Positions 45,314 to 58,724 of a stretch of 64,000 nt of DNA are shown here, one piece after another; the stretch's first letter is position 1, and each line of letters begins with the position of its first letter. The notes beneath the pieces are model-generated. The model was not told the origin of the DNA, searched no databases, and saw nothing but the letters and a program-made list of their open reading frames with translations. Origin of the DNA: Brassica napus (Eukaryota > Streptophyta > Magnoliopsida > Brassicales > Brassicaceae); NCBI RefSeq assembly GCF_020379485.1, contig NC_063437.1, positions 18,563,726 to 18,627,725 of the forward strand. Reading direction: 5' to 3'. Position numbers and translations under genes: made by a program.

Positions 45314-46650
45314 TCTTATATATTAAAACAGAAGTCACAACCTTGATTCATGTGTGATTTTTTTAAAAATGGACCTAATGGACCTATACATAAAAATTCA
45401 TACTATATTTTAATTCAGACTAATAATAAATATAATTTTTAAAATATTTTAATCATAGTATCTTTTGATATCTTTATATTTTAAATATAAGATATATTTA
45501 TTTTAAAATTCTAACAAATCTGTTTAAAAAGATTTTTACAAGATCTTCATTTTTGAAATTATATTTAAATATTTTCACTAATTTCGAAATTAGCTTAAAA
45601 TATTATTATACATTAATATATTCAGTTATATAAAATGAAAAATAAAAAAATCTATGATATTTTAGTTATTATATAATCATAATCAATCATATTAAATTAA
45701 AATTATTATATTGAGCTAAATATAATAAAATTTTATTAAATTTATATATTTATATATTTTATTTTCGTAATTATAAAATATTTATGTTCAAAAAAAAAAA
45801 TCTAATATGTTGGTAAGATGGGTTAACATTTTCAAACTATATAATACATGTATAAAAATTAACATGCATTTATTTAAAGTTAATAATATAAAATCTTTGT
45901 AACTACTTTAATCATAATATATTTTCATTTTAAATATAATATACATTTATATATTATATTTAAAAAATTCTAATAAATCTGTGTAATATTTAAACAATAA
46001 CTTAATGTATTTTAAGTTATCGTTTAGAAATGAAAATAAATAAATTATATCCTATATTATCTATTTTTATAATCATGATCATGTTAAAATATAATTATTA
46101 TACTAAAATAAATATGATAAAATTATATTCAATTGATAAATTTATAAATTTTATTTTCATAAATATAAACTATTTATTTAAAATATAATATGATGATAGA
46201 ACGACTTAAAATTAACAAACTATATAATACATGTCTAAAAATTAATATATCTTACACTTTTATATATACAATAATAAATTATCTAAAATGATTAAGCATA
46301 AAAATATTGGTAAAAAGAAATCCAGTTTTGAAATACGGGTCAGAATTTAGCATAAATTAAATGCAAAATATTTTTTAAATATATTTTCTCATGAATATAT
46401 TAATTTTCTTAATAACTAAATGCAAATACAATAAGATAAATATATAATAAGAAGTGGTAAATACATAAGGTTTAAACAATTAATTAATTATAACATGTAA
46501 ATTATAAAATTATTATATTTGAAATAGTTATATAAATATTTAAATATATGATTAACATTAAAAATATATACCACTTATGTTCTAAAACAATAATTTATGT
46601 ATAGAAAAATGAAAACAAACACCCGTGCGGTTGCACGGGTCAAAATCTAG
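45314..46650 (+). mobile_element. Non-autonomous Helitron (1,337 bp)
   Basis: Begins TCTTATATATTAAAACAGAAG-like and ends ATCTAG, with a hairpin CCCGTGCGG..CACGGG just upstream of the 3' CTAG. It lies between A (45313) and T (46651), as expected for a rolling-circle Helitron, with no target duplication. The interior is AT-rich and non-coding. A relative with the same ends sits in the SBE2.1 gene. Confidence 0.88.
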
Positions 46651-47530
46651 TATAAGCCTTAAATTTTACTTTATCAAAAACTAGCTACACTTCGGGTTGT
46701 CAATTACTACTAGATATGAGATTACTACTCTCTTGTTATCTAGATCACCCTATGTCATTTTTTTAATATATATTCGATTTGAACTTTTGCCACAAATGAT
46801 AATAATCATTTCAAATACTTATACCGAAAAAACAAAAAAAAACAAAACCAAGTTCATAATTATCGAATATCAAATACAGATTCCATTCAGAGTTTGATAT
46901 CTTCAAAAGATATGCTATGTCTCGTAGTTCATTGTATATATATGAAATCATCGCATGATGATTTTCATTATTATTATTTTTTGCCGTGGATTTGTGATCG
47001 CATAGTTTCCTATTAGTTTAGTATCCATATATGTCCTCTTATTTGTCTATGTGACAATGAAGACAATGAAAATCATTTTTTTATGATCAATCTTTAATCA
47101 ACTGAATAACACCATAGTCAGACTCTGAAGTCTGAATACATAATTCAAGAGAATTTAAGCAAAAACCTTCACTTATCTCTCGTAACAATATTTTTAAACC
47201 TAATTTGAATAGTGAACCGGACTAGAATCTTCTCTAGATTATTAGATCAACCGTAGATATGAACGATAATTTAATAAATTAATAAGTTGTAGTATATAAT
47301 TATACATACATCTAACTTTAAAAGAAAAGAAAATCTTATTTTGAAGTATAATAAAAATTTACTTTTTTATTTGACTAATAAAATATCAATAAAATAATAA
47401 TCAACTTTTTGTGATCAAACTAACTAGAAAATTACCATAGTCCAAATCCGAATACAGAATTAAAGAGAAATGTAAGCCAAAACCTTAACCATCGTGTAAT
47501 TCAACTGTTTTTAACATATTAGTTTACTTA
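46651..47530. other. AT-rich spacer with a diverged direct repeat
   Basis: About 120 bp near 47085-47215 reappear, diverged, near 47405-47515 (shared 'accatagtc', 'aatac', 'aaaacctt' blocks). No gene is seen. Confidence 0.5.
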
Positions 47531-48591
47531 GAGCATTTTCAAAAGACACTCTATAACTTAACATATGAAATTTTTTTGCTTTTCAAAAATAAATTTTAAA
47601 ACTTCAAATTTGAAGTTTTGAGTAAGAAAACTCTATATTTAAAGTTTCACTTCTCAAAACTTCAAATTTAAAGTTTCACATTTTATTTATATTTTGGTCT
47701 TTTCAGTTGCACATCACATTTATAATTCTTAAATATTTTCTCGTACATCGTATTAATCCTAAAACAAATTATATCTCATTAAAATTTCAGTTTTTTATAA
47801 TTTAATTTTTACACGTAAAATTAAATAAAACTTTAAAATGTTTTAAAACTAGATTTAGACAACAACAATACAAAAGAAACTTAACAACAAATTGTTTTTT
47901 CAAAAATTACATGAAAGCATAATTATAACCTAATTTTTAATATTACAACGCTAGTAGTCATGTAAATTTGATCCATAACCTCCAAAATCTCCAAAATATT
48001 GTCCAAACAAATTTTGTGTAACCGAAGATGGTTGTTGTTTTGATGTCTATTTCATACAATTATTTTTTATCAGATCGAATGTATTCACTGAGTTTTAATA
48101 TCATTGATAGAAGTTAAGTCTTTTAGCAATATTTATTTTCTTCTTTTACTTTCTTGTTCAAATGTAATGTATTTACAAGTTTAAGATCACTTGATTTCAA
48201 CAATTTTTAGTTTATGCTCTACAAATTAAAAATAAAAAGAGTCATTTTTACTTCAAAATATACTAGTTGATCATATATGCATTACGAAAATAGTTTTATG
48301 GAAAATATGATTTTTTTAAGTTTAATATTAATTATGTTATTTATATTGAAAATTTGTATTTTAATATGACATTTTATTAGTTAATACTGTTGTGATATTT
48401 TATATACATGTGCTTAGTTATTGACAAATTTTTTATGAATTTAAATTATTTATGACAAATATAAAGACCATAAAATAAAATATAAATAATTTTGAAGTTA
48501 AGTTTAAAGTTTTGTTTTTAGAGATTAATACTTTTAAATCAAATATATAATTTTGGTAATTCTATAATACAGTGTATTTTTGGAGATGCTC
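47531..48591. mobile_element. Harbinger-type MITE, copy 1 (about 1.06 kb)
   Basis: Ends gagcattttcaaaaga and tttggagatgctc are inverted. The flanking triplets are TTA and TAA. It shares its whole layout with copy 2 at 49151, including an internal block (ccaaaatattgtccaaac..ttttgtgtaa) that looks like the start of a Harbinger accessory gene in reverse. Confidence 0.8.
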
Positions 48592-48594
48592 TAA

Positions 48595-49147
48595 TGAGTA
48601 TTAAAAATACAACTCTTATATATGAATTGTTGTCGTTCATAAAAAGAATTACGATTGGTTTTATCGATCAAATTTGATTCAGACATCCAGAAAATGGTGT
48701 ACTCAGTCAAGTGTGGCGTTCCACAAATGCATTGCTACAAGTCAAAAGCTCAAGGTGTGATATTTTAAGCTTGACACCTCAATTCTATTCCTACTGAAGC
48801 AGAGAGAACGTATCTCAGGTCATGTATTTTGTCAGTTATCAACTTATCATGCTAGCAAAAATGCACTATCAGACAATAATTTATTAAAGGATTATTTGCC
48901 GAATAACCAAAAATGAAAAATTACACTGTGAAAAAGAGAATAGATAAAAATAGGAAGAGGAAGTAAGAAAGAGAGAGGAGTTTCAGTTAGTTAATGAATT
49001 TATGTTTTTTTTGTATATAGCTCGCATATTAATTACAAATGGTGCTAACCAAAAAATATCAAACGTAATGTGAAAATGTTCCATCCTTTCTGAGATTGAA
49101 AATTATTGTTTTCTTACTGTTTTGTGTCACTAATTTTTTTCCTTTTC
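48595..49147. other. Spacer between two Harbinger MITEs
   Basis: AT-rich, with no gene or repeat ends seen. Confidence 0.5.
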
Positions 49148-49150
49148 TTA

Positions 49151-50129
49151 TAGCATCTCCAAAAGATATTCTATAACTTTAAATATGAAGCATTGTTATC
49201 TCCAAAAAAAGACTTCAAATTTTGAGTAGTGAAACTTTAATTATTAACTTCAAATTTGTCTAAATTCATATTTTTATTTACATTTTGATCCCTACAATTA
49301 CGCATCACATTTGTAATTCGTAAATATTTTATTGTTTATATTACTGCTTAAAAAGTTATATCTCATAAATATTACAATTTTTTATAAATTTAAATTTTAC
49401 ACACAAAATTAAATAAAACTTTAAATAAGATTTAAAATATTCAAAACTAAATTTAGAGAACAACAATACAAAAGAAACTTAACACCAATTTTTTTTAAAA
49501 AAAGAATACATGAAGTTATAACTATTACACAAATTTAAATATTACAACAACACTAATAGTCATGTAAAATTTGATCTGGAACCTCCGAAATATTATCCAA
49601 ACGAATTTTGTGTAAACGAAGATAGTTGTTGTTTTGATATCTTTTCGTACGATTCGTTTTTATTCAGATGAATGTATTCACTGAGTATTAATATCACCGT
49701 CAAGTCTTTTAGCAATATTTATTTTCGTTTTTTACCTCTTGTTTAGATCTAATTTATTTACAAATTAAAAATAAAGAGAGTCATTTTTACTTCGAAATGC
49801 AATAGTTGATCATATATGCATTACTTGAATAATTTTAAGAAATAATTTGGTATTTTGCTTGAAGTTTAATATTAATTATATTATTTCTATTTTTACATTT
49901 TAAATAAAATTTTATTAATTTAATACAGTTGTAATATTTTTATATATGTGCTTAATTATTTACAAAGGTTATATGAATTTAAATTACTATGACAAATATA
50001 AGAACTATAGTATAAAATACAAATAATATTGAAGTTAAATTTGAAGTTTTGATTTTGGAAAAAAACACATTTAAACTTCAAATATAGAGTTTTGAAACTT
50101 CGTAATAAAATGTGTTTTTGGATGTGCTC
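49151..50129. mobile_element. Harbinger-type MITE, copy 2 (979 bp)
   Basis: Ends tagcatctccaaaag and ggatgtgctc, flanked by TTA at 49148-49150 and 50130-50132. Colinear with copy 1 in the same orientation. No transposase. Confidence 0.85.
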
Positions 50130-50132
50130 TTA

Positions 50133-50519
50133 CTATTTTGTTACATGATTACTGTATGCTGAACTGTATAATCGTGGTAGTTCAACAAAATAAATGTTGT
50201 TTGAAAATTCCCAATAATGATCAAATGGTGTACGCAAAGGCTTTGATTGTTTTTATTTGACTTTTGTTTATCTTTCAGCATATTTTGATTTATGACATAA
50301 GCACGTACGTAAATCACCACGGATATTGCAAACACGTTCAGTCCGTATATATATTGACATATTGGACTCGGGCCATAAATTAAAAGATCAGTACAGAAAA
50401 TTAAACAATTATCACCTAATTGTAAAGTTTTGTAATCAAAATATCCCCGTCACAAGTTTCAAAAAAAAAAACCCCATCACGGATCACCATTGATGGAAAA
50501 TGCAATGAAATGTGGACAA
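50133..50519. other. Spacer
   Basis: AT-rich, no gene recognised. Confidence 0.5.
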
Positions 50520-51212
50520 GGGAGTAGGAAAATCTAGAAAAATTGATGGAGGAAAAAAGGAAAGAGAGAAAATGAACTTTATTTATCAATATTAGAAAGA
50601 AAAATAGAAAGTTGGAGAAAAAAAGAAAGAAATAATGGGACTTTTATGGTTTTTAGCCAAAAAAAGAAAAAAAAAATGTGGACACATACATAATGACATG
50701 TGATAGTCCGCAATGATGATGTTTATCACAAAGTCACAACCAGATTATGGTAGCGATCACATAATTAGCAGTGTCGTTTACTCTTTAATACTAGTATTTT
50801 TATAACCATATTATAAATAAAGATTATAACATTCATGATGAAAAATAATCTCGTACGATGCTTAAAATTACATCAAATGATTTCTCAAAACAATTCACAA
50901 CAAACAATTTTATATCTACACCACAAAAGTCTACCCTTTACAGCTTTTATCTTTATTTCAACTCTTTTTTTTTGTAATTTGTTTTTGCAAATTCTTAATT
51001 ATATAAATGTGGCAAGAGTGATTGGGGGAAGAGACAACATTTAGATTAGAGTTACACATGATTATTGTCACTTTATTTAAATCCATAAAAGTCCCATTAT
51101 TTCTTTCTTTTTTTCTCCAACTTTCCATTTTTTTTTCTAATATTGATAAATAAAGTTCATTTTCTCTCTTTCCTTTTTTCCTCCATCAATTTTTCTAGAT
51201 TTTCCTACTCCC
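50520..51212. repeat. Near-perfect 130-bp inverted repeat around a 433-bp loop
   Basis: The arms are 50520-50649 (starting gggagtagg) and 51083-51212 (ending cctactccc). By eye they differ at only two or so of 130 positions. The loop is AT-rich and has one short frame (50835-51044) with no recognisable domain. No target duplication was found next to the arms. It could be a MITE-like element or a source of hairpin RNA. Confidence 0.88.
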
Positions 51213-51778
51213 TTTAATTCATTATAATTAATGTTTAAGATTAATGCACAAAAATTAAGAAAATGTTATTTTTATAAAACTTATTCTGGTTACATAAAAA
51301 ATGTCATTAAATAAAATATTACTCCTTCCGTTCCGATTTAATTGTTGGTGTAGATAAAAAATTCCGTTTGAAAATAATTGTCGTTTTAGAGTTTGAATGC
51401 AAAATTTACTAATAAGGTTTTTCACGTTATTTTTTTATTAGTTGAAATATGGTTAGGTGTATAAATAATTGTGTTTTTATTTTGAAAATATAGAAAATTA
51501 TATGTTTTATTAATCTGTGTGCATAAAATTAGATCGACAATAAAACGAAATGAGTATAACTAATAAAAATATAATATTATATAATTGATCACAAATGTCA
51601 AAACATATTAAATTTATATCTAAAATAATGAAAACATCACTTAATTTGCAAATAAAATTTTGTTCTTAAAACATCAAATAAATTGAAACCGAAGAAGTAC
51701 TGTTCAACAAAGATAATAAATGCTAGAAATAATAAAGTCGCAATTAGTTTCACTTTCAATATAAAATAGGGCAAATCT
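51213..51778. other. AT-rich spacer
   Basis: No gene. The stretch around 51325-51550 ('ctccttccgttccgatttaa', 'aaacgaaatgagta') resembles the ends of a common plant MITE with 'ctccctccgt' termini. Confidence 0.5.
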
Positions 51779-52070
51779 CCAAAATAGCACCTTTCTAAGT
51801 TTATATCACAAAAATAGCACTCAAAAACTAAAATGACCAAAATAACATTTTATCTTTTGAAAAATTTAATTTTTTTTTATTTTTCAAAATTTGAAATCTT
51901 ATCCCCAAAACCTCACTTCTCAACTCTAAACCCTAAAACCTAAACTCTAAACCCTAAACCCTAAATTCTAAACCCTAAACCCCACCCTTTGAGTACTATT
52001 TTTGTGACTTTTGACCTTGAATGCTAGTTTGGGAACAAAAACTTGATTTAATGCTATTTTGGTCTTTTTC
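51779..52070. repeat. Inverted-repeat element with telomere-like core, upstream of PDR6
   Basis: Left part (cacaaaaatagcac, aatgaccaaaata) is repeated inverted at the right (tatttttgtga, atgctattttggtc). The centre (about 51920-51985) holds several aaaccctaa units, the Arabidopsis-type telomere motif. Related to 7589-7833. Confidence 0.75.
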
Positions 52071-52199
52071 TCTATAAAATATCTGAAAGTTTTATATAAC
52101 AAATCATTATTGTATTATTTTATTACTAAATTTTCACCTATAAATTCAATCAATCTTCAAAAAGGAAATGTTAAATAGAGAAAGTCCACATAACTTCAC

Positions 52200-52245
52200 A
52201 GTTCACCCGCCTCTTCTCTCTTCTCTCTTCTCTCAAAGTTTCTCT
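52200..52245 (+). promoter_or_regulatory. Pyrimidine-rich leader of PDR6
   Basis: A ctcttctctc run about 120 bp before the start codon fits a plant Y-patch near the transcription start or in the 5' UTR. No clear TATA box was assigned. Confidence 0.45.
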
Positions 52246-52364
52246 CTCCGTTTTAATGCCGGACGGAACCGAATCGGCCTGAGATTTCGGATCTCAACTA
52301 AACATACTCTCCACCTTCTTCACTCATAACTCAAACAAGACACAACTCGTCAACTATCTCGGCG

Positions 52365-55300
52365 ATGTTAGGACGCGACGAAGATCTGCATGTCCGAACC
52401 ATGAGCGGGAGAGGGAGTCTAGGCTCCACCAGTCACCGGAGTTTACCCGGAGCTTCTAAAAGCTTCCGAGACGTGTTCGCTCCTCCGGCGGCGGACGAGG
52501 TTTTCGGGAGCAGCAAACGGAGGGAGGACGATGACGTGGAGCTCCGGTGGGCGGCGATTGAGAGGCTGCCGACGTTCGATAGGCTGAGGAAAGGGATGTT
52601 GCCGCAAGAAGCGACGGTCAACGGGAAGGGTAGGCTCGAAGAGGTGGACTTAACGAATCTAGCGCCTAAGGAGAAGAAACATCTCATGGAGATGATCTTT
52701 AAGTTCGTTGAAGAAGATAATGAGAAGTTTCTCCGTCGATTGAGAGAAAGAACAGACAGGTTCTGAGAGTTATTACACAACTGCAAAAACAACATTATTA
52801 CAAATCTCAAGTCTTTTGTCTTTTATGTCGCTGTCTGAAAATAAATTTGATTTTGATTTTTTTTTTGGTTGAATTAAAAACAGAGTGGGAATCGAAGTTC
52901 CTAAGATTGAAGTTAGGTATGAGAACATATCAGTGGAAGGAGATGTGCGTAGTGCAAGCAGAGCGCTTCCGACTCTCTTCAACGTCACTTTGAATACACT
53001 CGAGGTTCTTAACGTTGACTTTTTTTTGTTTTGTATCTAGGTTAACTGTATCATGTTCAATGTTGTCGAGAAAATAAGATCTAAAAAGTTTTTCAGGAAA
53101 AAAGAAGAAGATAAAACCTAACTTTGCGGCTTTTTGTATCTTTATTATAAATGTTTCCTTTTTAGGATGTAGTCTTGCCGGTCCCAAAATGTATATTTCA
53201 ATAAAAATTTCAAACTCTATGAAACTAAATAATGATGACTTTCAAATAATCTATTCATTTGTGTTACCTACTTGCCTTTTTTTTATTCCTTGTTGAGGAT
53301 TTTAAAGCGTTTTATAATAACAATGATGAAGCTTTACTTAAAGATTTTTGATGTTCTTATGTAGAGCATTCTTGGAATGTGCCACCTCCTTCCATCTAAG
53401 AAGAGGAAGATTCAGATACTTAAAAATATCAGTGGCATTGTCAAACCATCAAGGTAATATTAAAGCAAAATTGTCTTTGCTATAATCTCTATCTGGAGTT
53501 TAAATGAGGTACATTGTTTAAATTTACAGGATGACCTTACTACTGGGTCCACCAAGTTCAGGGAAAACAACTTTGTTACAAGTTTTGGCTGGAAAGCTAG
53601 ATGACACCCTCCAGGTTTGTTCTCTACTCTCATATACATATGTGTGTGTGCTTCTTGTGGTTGAGTTAACATTAAAAGTGTTAAAATAGATGTCAGGGAA
53701 GATAACTTACTGTGGTCATGAGTTCCGAGAGTTTGTTCCTCAAAAGACATGTGCATACATCAGTCAACATGACCTTCACTTTGGAGAAATGACTGTAAGA
53801 GAGACGCTGGATTTTTCTGGACGCTGTCTAGGTGTTGGGACACGGTACCAGTTGCTGACTGAGCTCTCAAGGAGGGAGAGAGAAGCTGGTATAAAGCCAG
53901 ACCCTGAGATTGATGCATTCATGAAATCTATTGCCATATCAGGGCAAGAAACTAGTTTGGTTACTGATTATGTACTTAAGGTACATCTTCTCTTGCTTTC
54001 TTTTTAGTACTAACAAAGTTTTTTTAAATAATATTTTGTGCTTATCTTTGGTAAATGCTAACTTGGCAGATACTTGGTCTTGACATTTGTGCTGACATAC
54101 TTGTTGGTGATGTAATGAGACGAGGTGTTTCTGGTGGACAAAGGAAGCGTCTAACAACAGGTAAGTATTACATATGTTCACTTTTGATGTTATTACAATG
54201 TCCATAACGCTTATGACTCTTGTCTAAACTGAGCAGGAGAGATGTTGGTAGGACCAGCAACAGCACTTTTCATGGATGAAATATCAACAGGGTTGGATAG
54301 TTCCACAACGTTCCAAATCTGCAAGTTCATGAGGCAGTTAGTTCATATATCAGATGTTACAATGATCATTTCCCTTCTCCAACCAGCACCGGAGACATTC
54401 GAGCTTTTCGATGACATCATCCTTCTCTCAGAGGGCCACATCGTCTACCAGGGCCCAAGGGACAATGTTCTTGAGTTCTTTGAGTACATGGGGTTCCAGT
54501 GTCCTGAAAGAAAAGGTGTTGCAGACTTTTTACAAGAAGTCACTTCTAAGAAGGACCAAGAACAGTACTGGAACAGGAGAGAACAGCCTTACAGCTATGT
54601 CTCAGTAAATGATTTCTCAACCGGCTTCAAGTCTTTCCACACAGGACAACAACTCGCTTCAGAGATCAGGACTCCTTACGACAAATCCAAAACCCATCCT
54701 GCCGCGTTAGTGACACAAAAGTACGGTATATCAAACTGGGAGCTCTTCAAGGCGTGCTTTGACAGAGAATGGCTGCTCATGAAACGCAACTCCTTTATCT
54801 ATGTCTTCAAGACCGTCCAGATCACAATCATGTCCTTGATTGCCATGACGGTCTATCTCAGGACAGAGATGCATGTAGGCACGGTGCAAGATGGTCAAAA
54901 GTTTTATGGAGCTCTCTTCTTCAGCTTGATCAATGTAATGTTTAACGGTATGGCTGAGCTAGCGTTCACAGTGATGAGGCTACCTGTTTTCTACAAGCAG
55001 AGAGACTTCTTGTTCTATCCTGCATGGGCCTTTGCCTTACCAGCTTGGCTTCTCAAGATTCCTTTGTCTCTTATTGAGTCAGGAATATGGATTGTTCTTA
55101 CATATTACACTATTGGTTTTGCTCCTGCTGCTTCCAGGTACATTTGCTCATAAAATATCACTTTTACAGTCTACTTAACTAACTAAACTTGTGTGCCATT
55201 AGGTTTTTCCGACAGCTGCTGGCATACTTCTGTGTGAACCAGATGGCTCTCTCCTTGTTTAGATTCCTTGGAGCTGTAGGAAGAACAGAAGTTATCTCCA

Positions 55301-58300
55301 ACTCGGTCGGAACCTTCACATTGCTCATTGTATTTACTCTTGGAGGTTTCATCATTGCTAAAGGTAAGAAAAATAAACTATTACTCTCTATGAGTTTGTT
55401 ATATGAAAAACAATATTTAATATTCTTTTTTTTTTCTCACAGATGATATCCCACCATGGATGACTTGGGCCTATTATATATCTCCTATGATGTATGGTCA
55501 AACTGCTATTGTTATGAATGAGTTTCTTGATGAGAGATGGGGAGCTGTAAGTTTTCATTCACCAAGTCCTCATTTGCTTGGCTTTCTCTTTGCCAATTCT
55601 GATGTTTGTTTACATGTTACAGCCCAACACAGATACTCGAATCGACGCGAAAACAGTTGGAGAAGTCCTTCTGAAGAGCAGGGGCTTCTTTACTGAGCCA
55701 TACTGGTTTTGGATCTGTATTGTGGCGCTTCTTGGTTTCTCTTTATTGTTCAATCTCTTTTACATCATAGCTTTGATGTATTTGAACCGTAAGTGCTCTT
55801 ATATTCGAAATTTTCGGCTATTCCAAGAATCATTGACAAGATCTTGAATAATGTTTCTTTCCAGCTCTTGGTGACTCAAAAGCTACTGTTGTGGAAGAAG
55901 GTAAAGACAAACATAAAGGGAATAGCCGTGGACCAGATTCTATTGTGGAACTCAGTAACCGTTCAAGCAATGGACCAAAGAGAGGAATGGTTTTACCTTT
56001 CCAACCACTTTCACTTGCATTTCAAAACGTGAACTACTACGTGGACATGCCTGCTGTAAGTAAACTGCTCATACATATCTTTCTCTATGTTAGACTTCAC
56101 TACAATCATTGTTTTCTTTGAACATTTCAGGAAATGAAGGCTCAAGGGGTTGAAGGAGATCGCCTTCAGCTACTACGAGACGTTGGTGGAGCTTTCAGGC
56201 CAGGGATATTAACTGCATTGGTCGGTGTGAGCGGTGCAGGCAAGACAACCTTAATGGATGTCTTGGCTGGAAGGAAAACAGGAGGATACGTAGAAGGGAG
56301 TATTAGCATATCTGGCTACCCAAAGAACCAGTCAACGTTTGCTAGAGTCTCTGGTTACTGTGAACAGAATGATATCCATTCTCCACATGTTACTGTCTAT
56401 GAATCCCTCATCTACTCAGCTTGGCTTCGCCTCTCAGCAGATATAGATGCCAAGACAAGAGAGGTAAGTATTATTACTAATCACAAAGTTTCGTTGTTGT
56501 CTCATTATTTAAATGTAGTAACCTGTTTTTTTCTATTGATGTGATTGATAGATGTTTGTTGAAGAAGTGATGGAGTTGGTGGAGCTAAAACCACTTAGAA
56601 ACTCTATAGTTGGACTTCCTGGAGTTGATGGTCTTTCGACAGAACAGAGGAAGAGGCTTACTATTGCGGTTGAACTGGTTGCTAACCCTTCTATAATCTT
56701 CATGGACGAGCCTACTTCTGGTCTTGATGCAAGAGCTGCCGCTATTGTTATGCGTACCGTGAGGAACACGGTTGACACAGGAAGAACTGTTGTTTGTACC
56801 ATTCACCAGCCTAGCATTGACATTTTTGAGTCCTTTGATGAGGTTTGGACTCATACTGTTGGTCACATTGATACTGTTGTGGAATGAAACTAATGGATGG
56901 CCTTTGGTTTCATGCAGCTTCTGTTGATGAAACGTGGAGGTCAAGTTATATATGCTGGAAGTCTAGGGCATCACTCACAAAAACTTGTTGAATACTTTGA
57001 GGTGAATCATCTGTCTTTGTCCTTCCCACTAGACTTATTTTAAAATAATTCTTTTCGCCTAGGCGGACGGTTAGGTGACGCCTATACCGATTTTAGAACA
57101 TTTAACTAAACTAAAAGCCTTGTTTTGCAGGCTGTTGAAGGAGTTCCAAAGATCAAGGATGGATACAATCCTGCGACATGGATGCTTGACGTCACCACTC
57201 CTTCAATGGAGTCACAAATGAGCTTAGACTTTGCTCAACTATTCGCCAACTCCTCTCTTTATCGGTATGTTAAAGAAAAACGTTAGACCAGAGAGTTTTA
57301 CTTACACTGTCCTAATCTGAACTTGGATGTCTACTTCAGGAGAAATCAAGAACTCATCAAACAGCTAAGTACTCCACCACCTGGATCAAATGATCTCTAC
57401 TTCCCAACTAAGTACTCGCAACCGTTTTGGACTCAAACCAAAGCTTGCTTCTGGAAGCAGTACTGGTCTAACTGGAGATATCCTCAGTACAATGCCATCC
57501 GGTTTCTTATGACAATAGTCATTGGCGTCATGTTTGGTTTGATTTTCTGGCAAACAGGAACAAAAATGTAAGTTCCCTTTTATTAAACTATATTCATCTT
57601 ATGAAAAACGTGACTGATTAATCTCAAAACCATTAACAGAGAGAAAGAGCAAGACCTTAATAACTTCTTTGGAGCTATGTACGCTGCAATACTGTTCCTT
57701 GGTGCCACCAACGCTGCAACAGTTCAACCAGCAATAGCCATCGAGAGAACTGTGTTCTACCGTGAGAAAGCAGCTGGAATGTACTCAGCCATCCCCTATG
57801 CAATCTCTCAGGTAAACCATTCTGTATACTCTTGTCTTATGTTATATATATCCATATGGTTAGACCACAATGAGAACTCAAAGGCTTAATAAAATGGTGT
57901 AGGTGGCGGTAGAGATCATGTACAACACGATACAAACGGCAGTGTACACGCTGATCCTTTACTCCATGATTGGATATGACTGGACAGTGGCCAAGTTCTT
58001 GTGGTTCTACTACTACATGTTAACAAGCTTCATCTACTTCACGCTATACGGTATGATGCTTGTAGCCTTGACACCAAACTATCAAATAGCTGGGATCTGC
58101 ATGTCCTTCTTCCTCAGTCTCTGGAATCTCTTCTCCGGTTTCCTCATCCCAAGACCGGTAACATTCTTCACCTAAACTTACGTAACCAATAATCAAATTA
58201 AAAGAGTGTAACTAACTCTTTTAGCATGTGCAACTGGAGCTGTTGAACAAGACCAATTCTAAAAAATTAAAATAAATATATAAATTAGTGACTAAAACTT

Positions 58301-58724
58301 TAAAATTTTAGTTATTTGTTTTTAGTTTGAGGTTATAATTTTTTTTAAAGTTAAACATATATAAATGGAAATATGAACTTATAAAATTATATATATTTTT
58401 TTTTATGAACATGGTCTAGTGTAACTAACGTATAAGTTATGGTGACGAATGCAGCAAATACCGATATGGTGGAGATGGTATTACTGGGCAACACCAGTGG
58501 CTTGGACGTTGTATGGAATCATAACATCTCAAGTAGGAGACCAAGATTCGATAGTGCAGATCGCTGGTGTGGGAAACATGAGCCTGAAGACGTTGATGAA
58601 AGATGGGTTTGGGTTCGAACATGACTTCTTACCGGTTGTAGCTGCTGTCCACATCGGATGGATACTGCTGTTTGTCTTTGTGTTCGCTTATGGTATCAAG
58701 TTCCTCAACTTTCAAAGAAGGTGA
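52365..58724 (+). CDS. ABCG34: Full-size ABCG/PDR transporter, PDR6/ABCG34 orthologue (1,453 aa)
   Basis: Nineteen exons join in frame: 52365-52759, 52884-53004, 53365-53453, 53530-53614, 53690-53980, 54070-54160, 54237-55137, 55203-55363, 55443-55546, 55623-55788, 55865-56055, 56131-56463, 56552-56842, 56918-57001, 57131-57264, 57340-57567, 57640-57811, 57903-58157, 58455-58724. The order is NBD-TMD-NBD-TMD. NBD1: Walker [10 protein letters not shown] (208-216), signature VSGGQ (347-351), Walker B LFMDE (368-372). NBD2: Walker [10 protein letters not shown] (897-905), LSTEQRKR (from 1004) in place of LSGGQ as is usual in PDRs, Walker B IFMDEP (ends about 1030). Six helices per TMD, including FFYREK-like '[14 protein letters not shown]'. 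ABCG34 exports defence metabolites (camalexin reported in Arabidopsis) across the plasma membrane. Length and neighbours match At2g36380. Confidence 0.94.

Noticed and set aside
44939..45346. 135-codon frame as a gene
   Set aside because: It crosses the end of a hAT MITE and enters a Helitron; its first part is translated ttcgggt repeats.
50835..51044. Short frame in the loop of the 130-bp inverted repeat as a peptide gene
   Set aside because: No recognisable domain or signal peptide, base composition like the AT-rich surroundings; chance frame is the simpler view.
50520..51212. Mutator-type TIR element
   Set aside because: The 9 bp on either side of the arms do not match, so the superfamily cannot be assigned.
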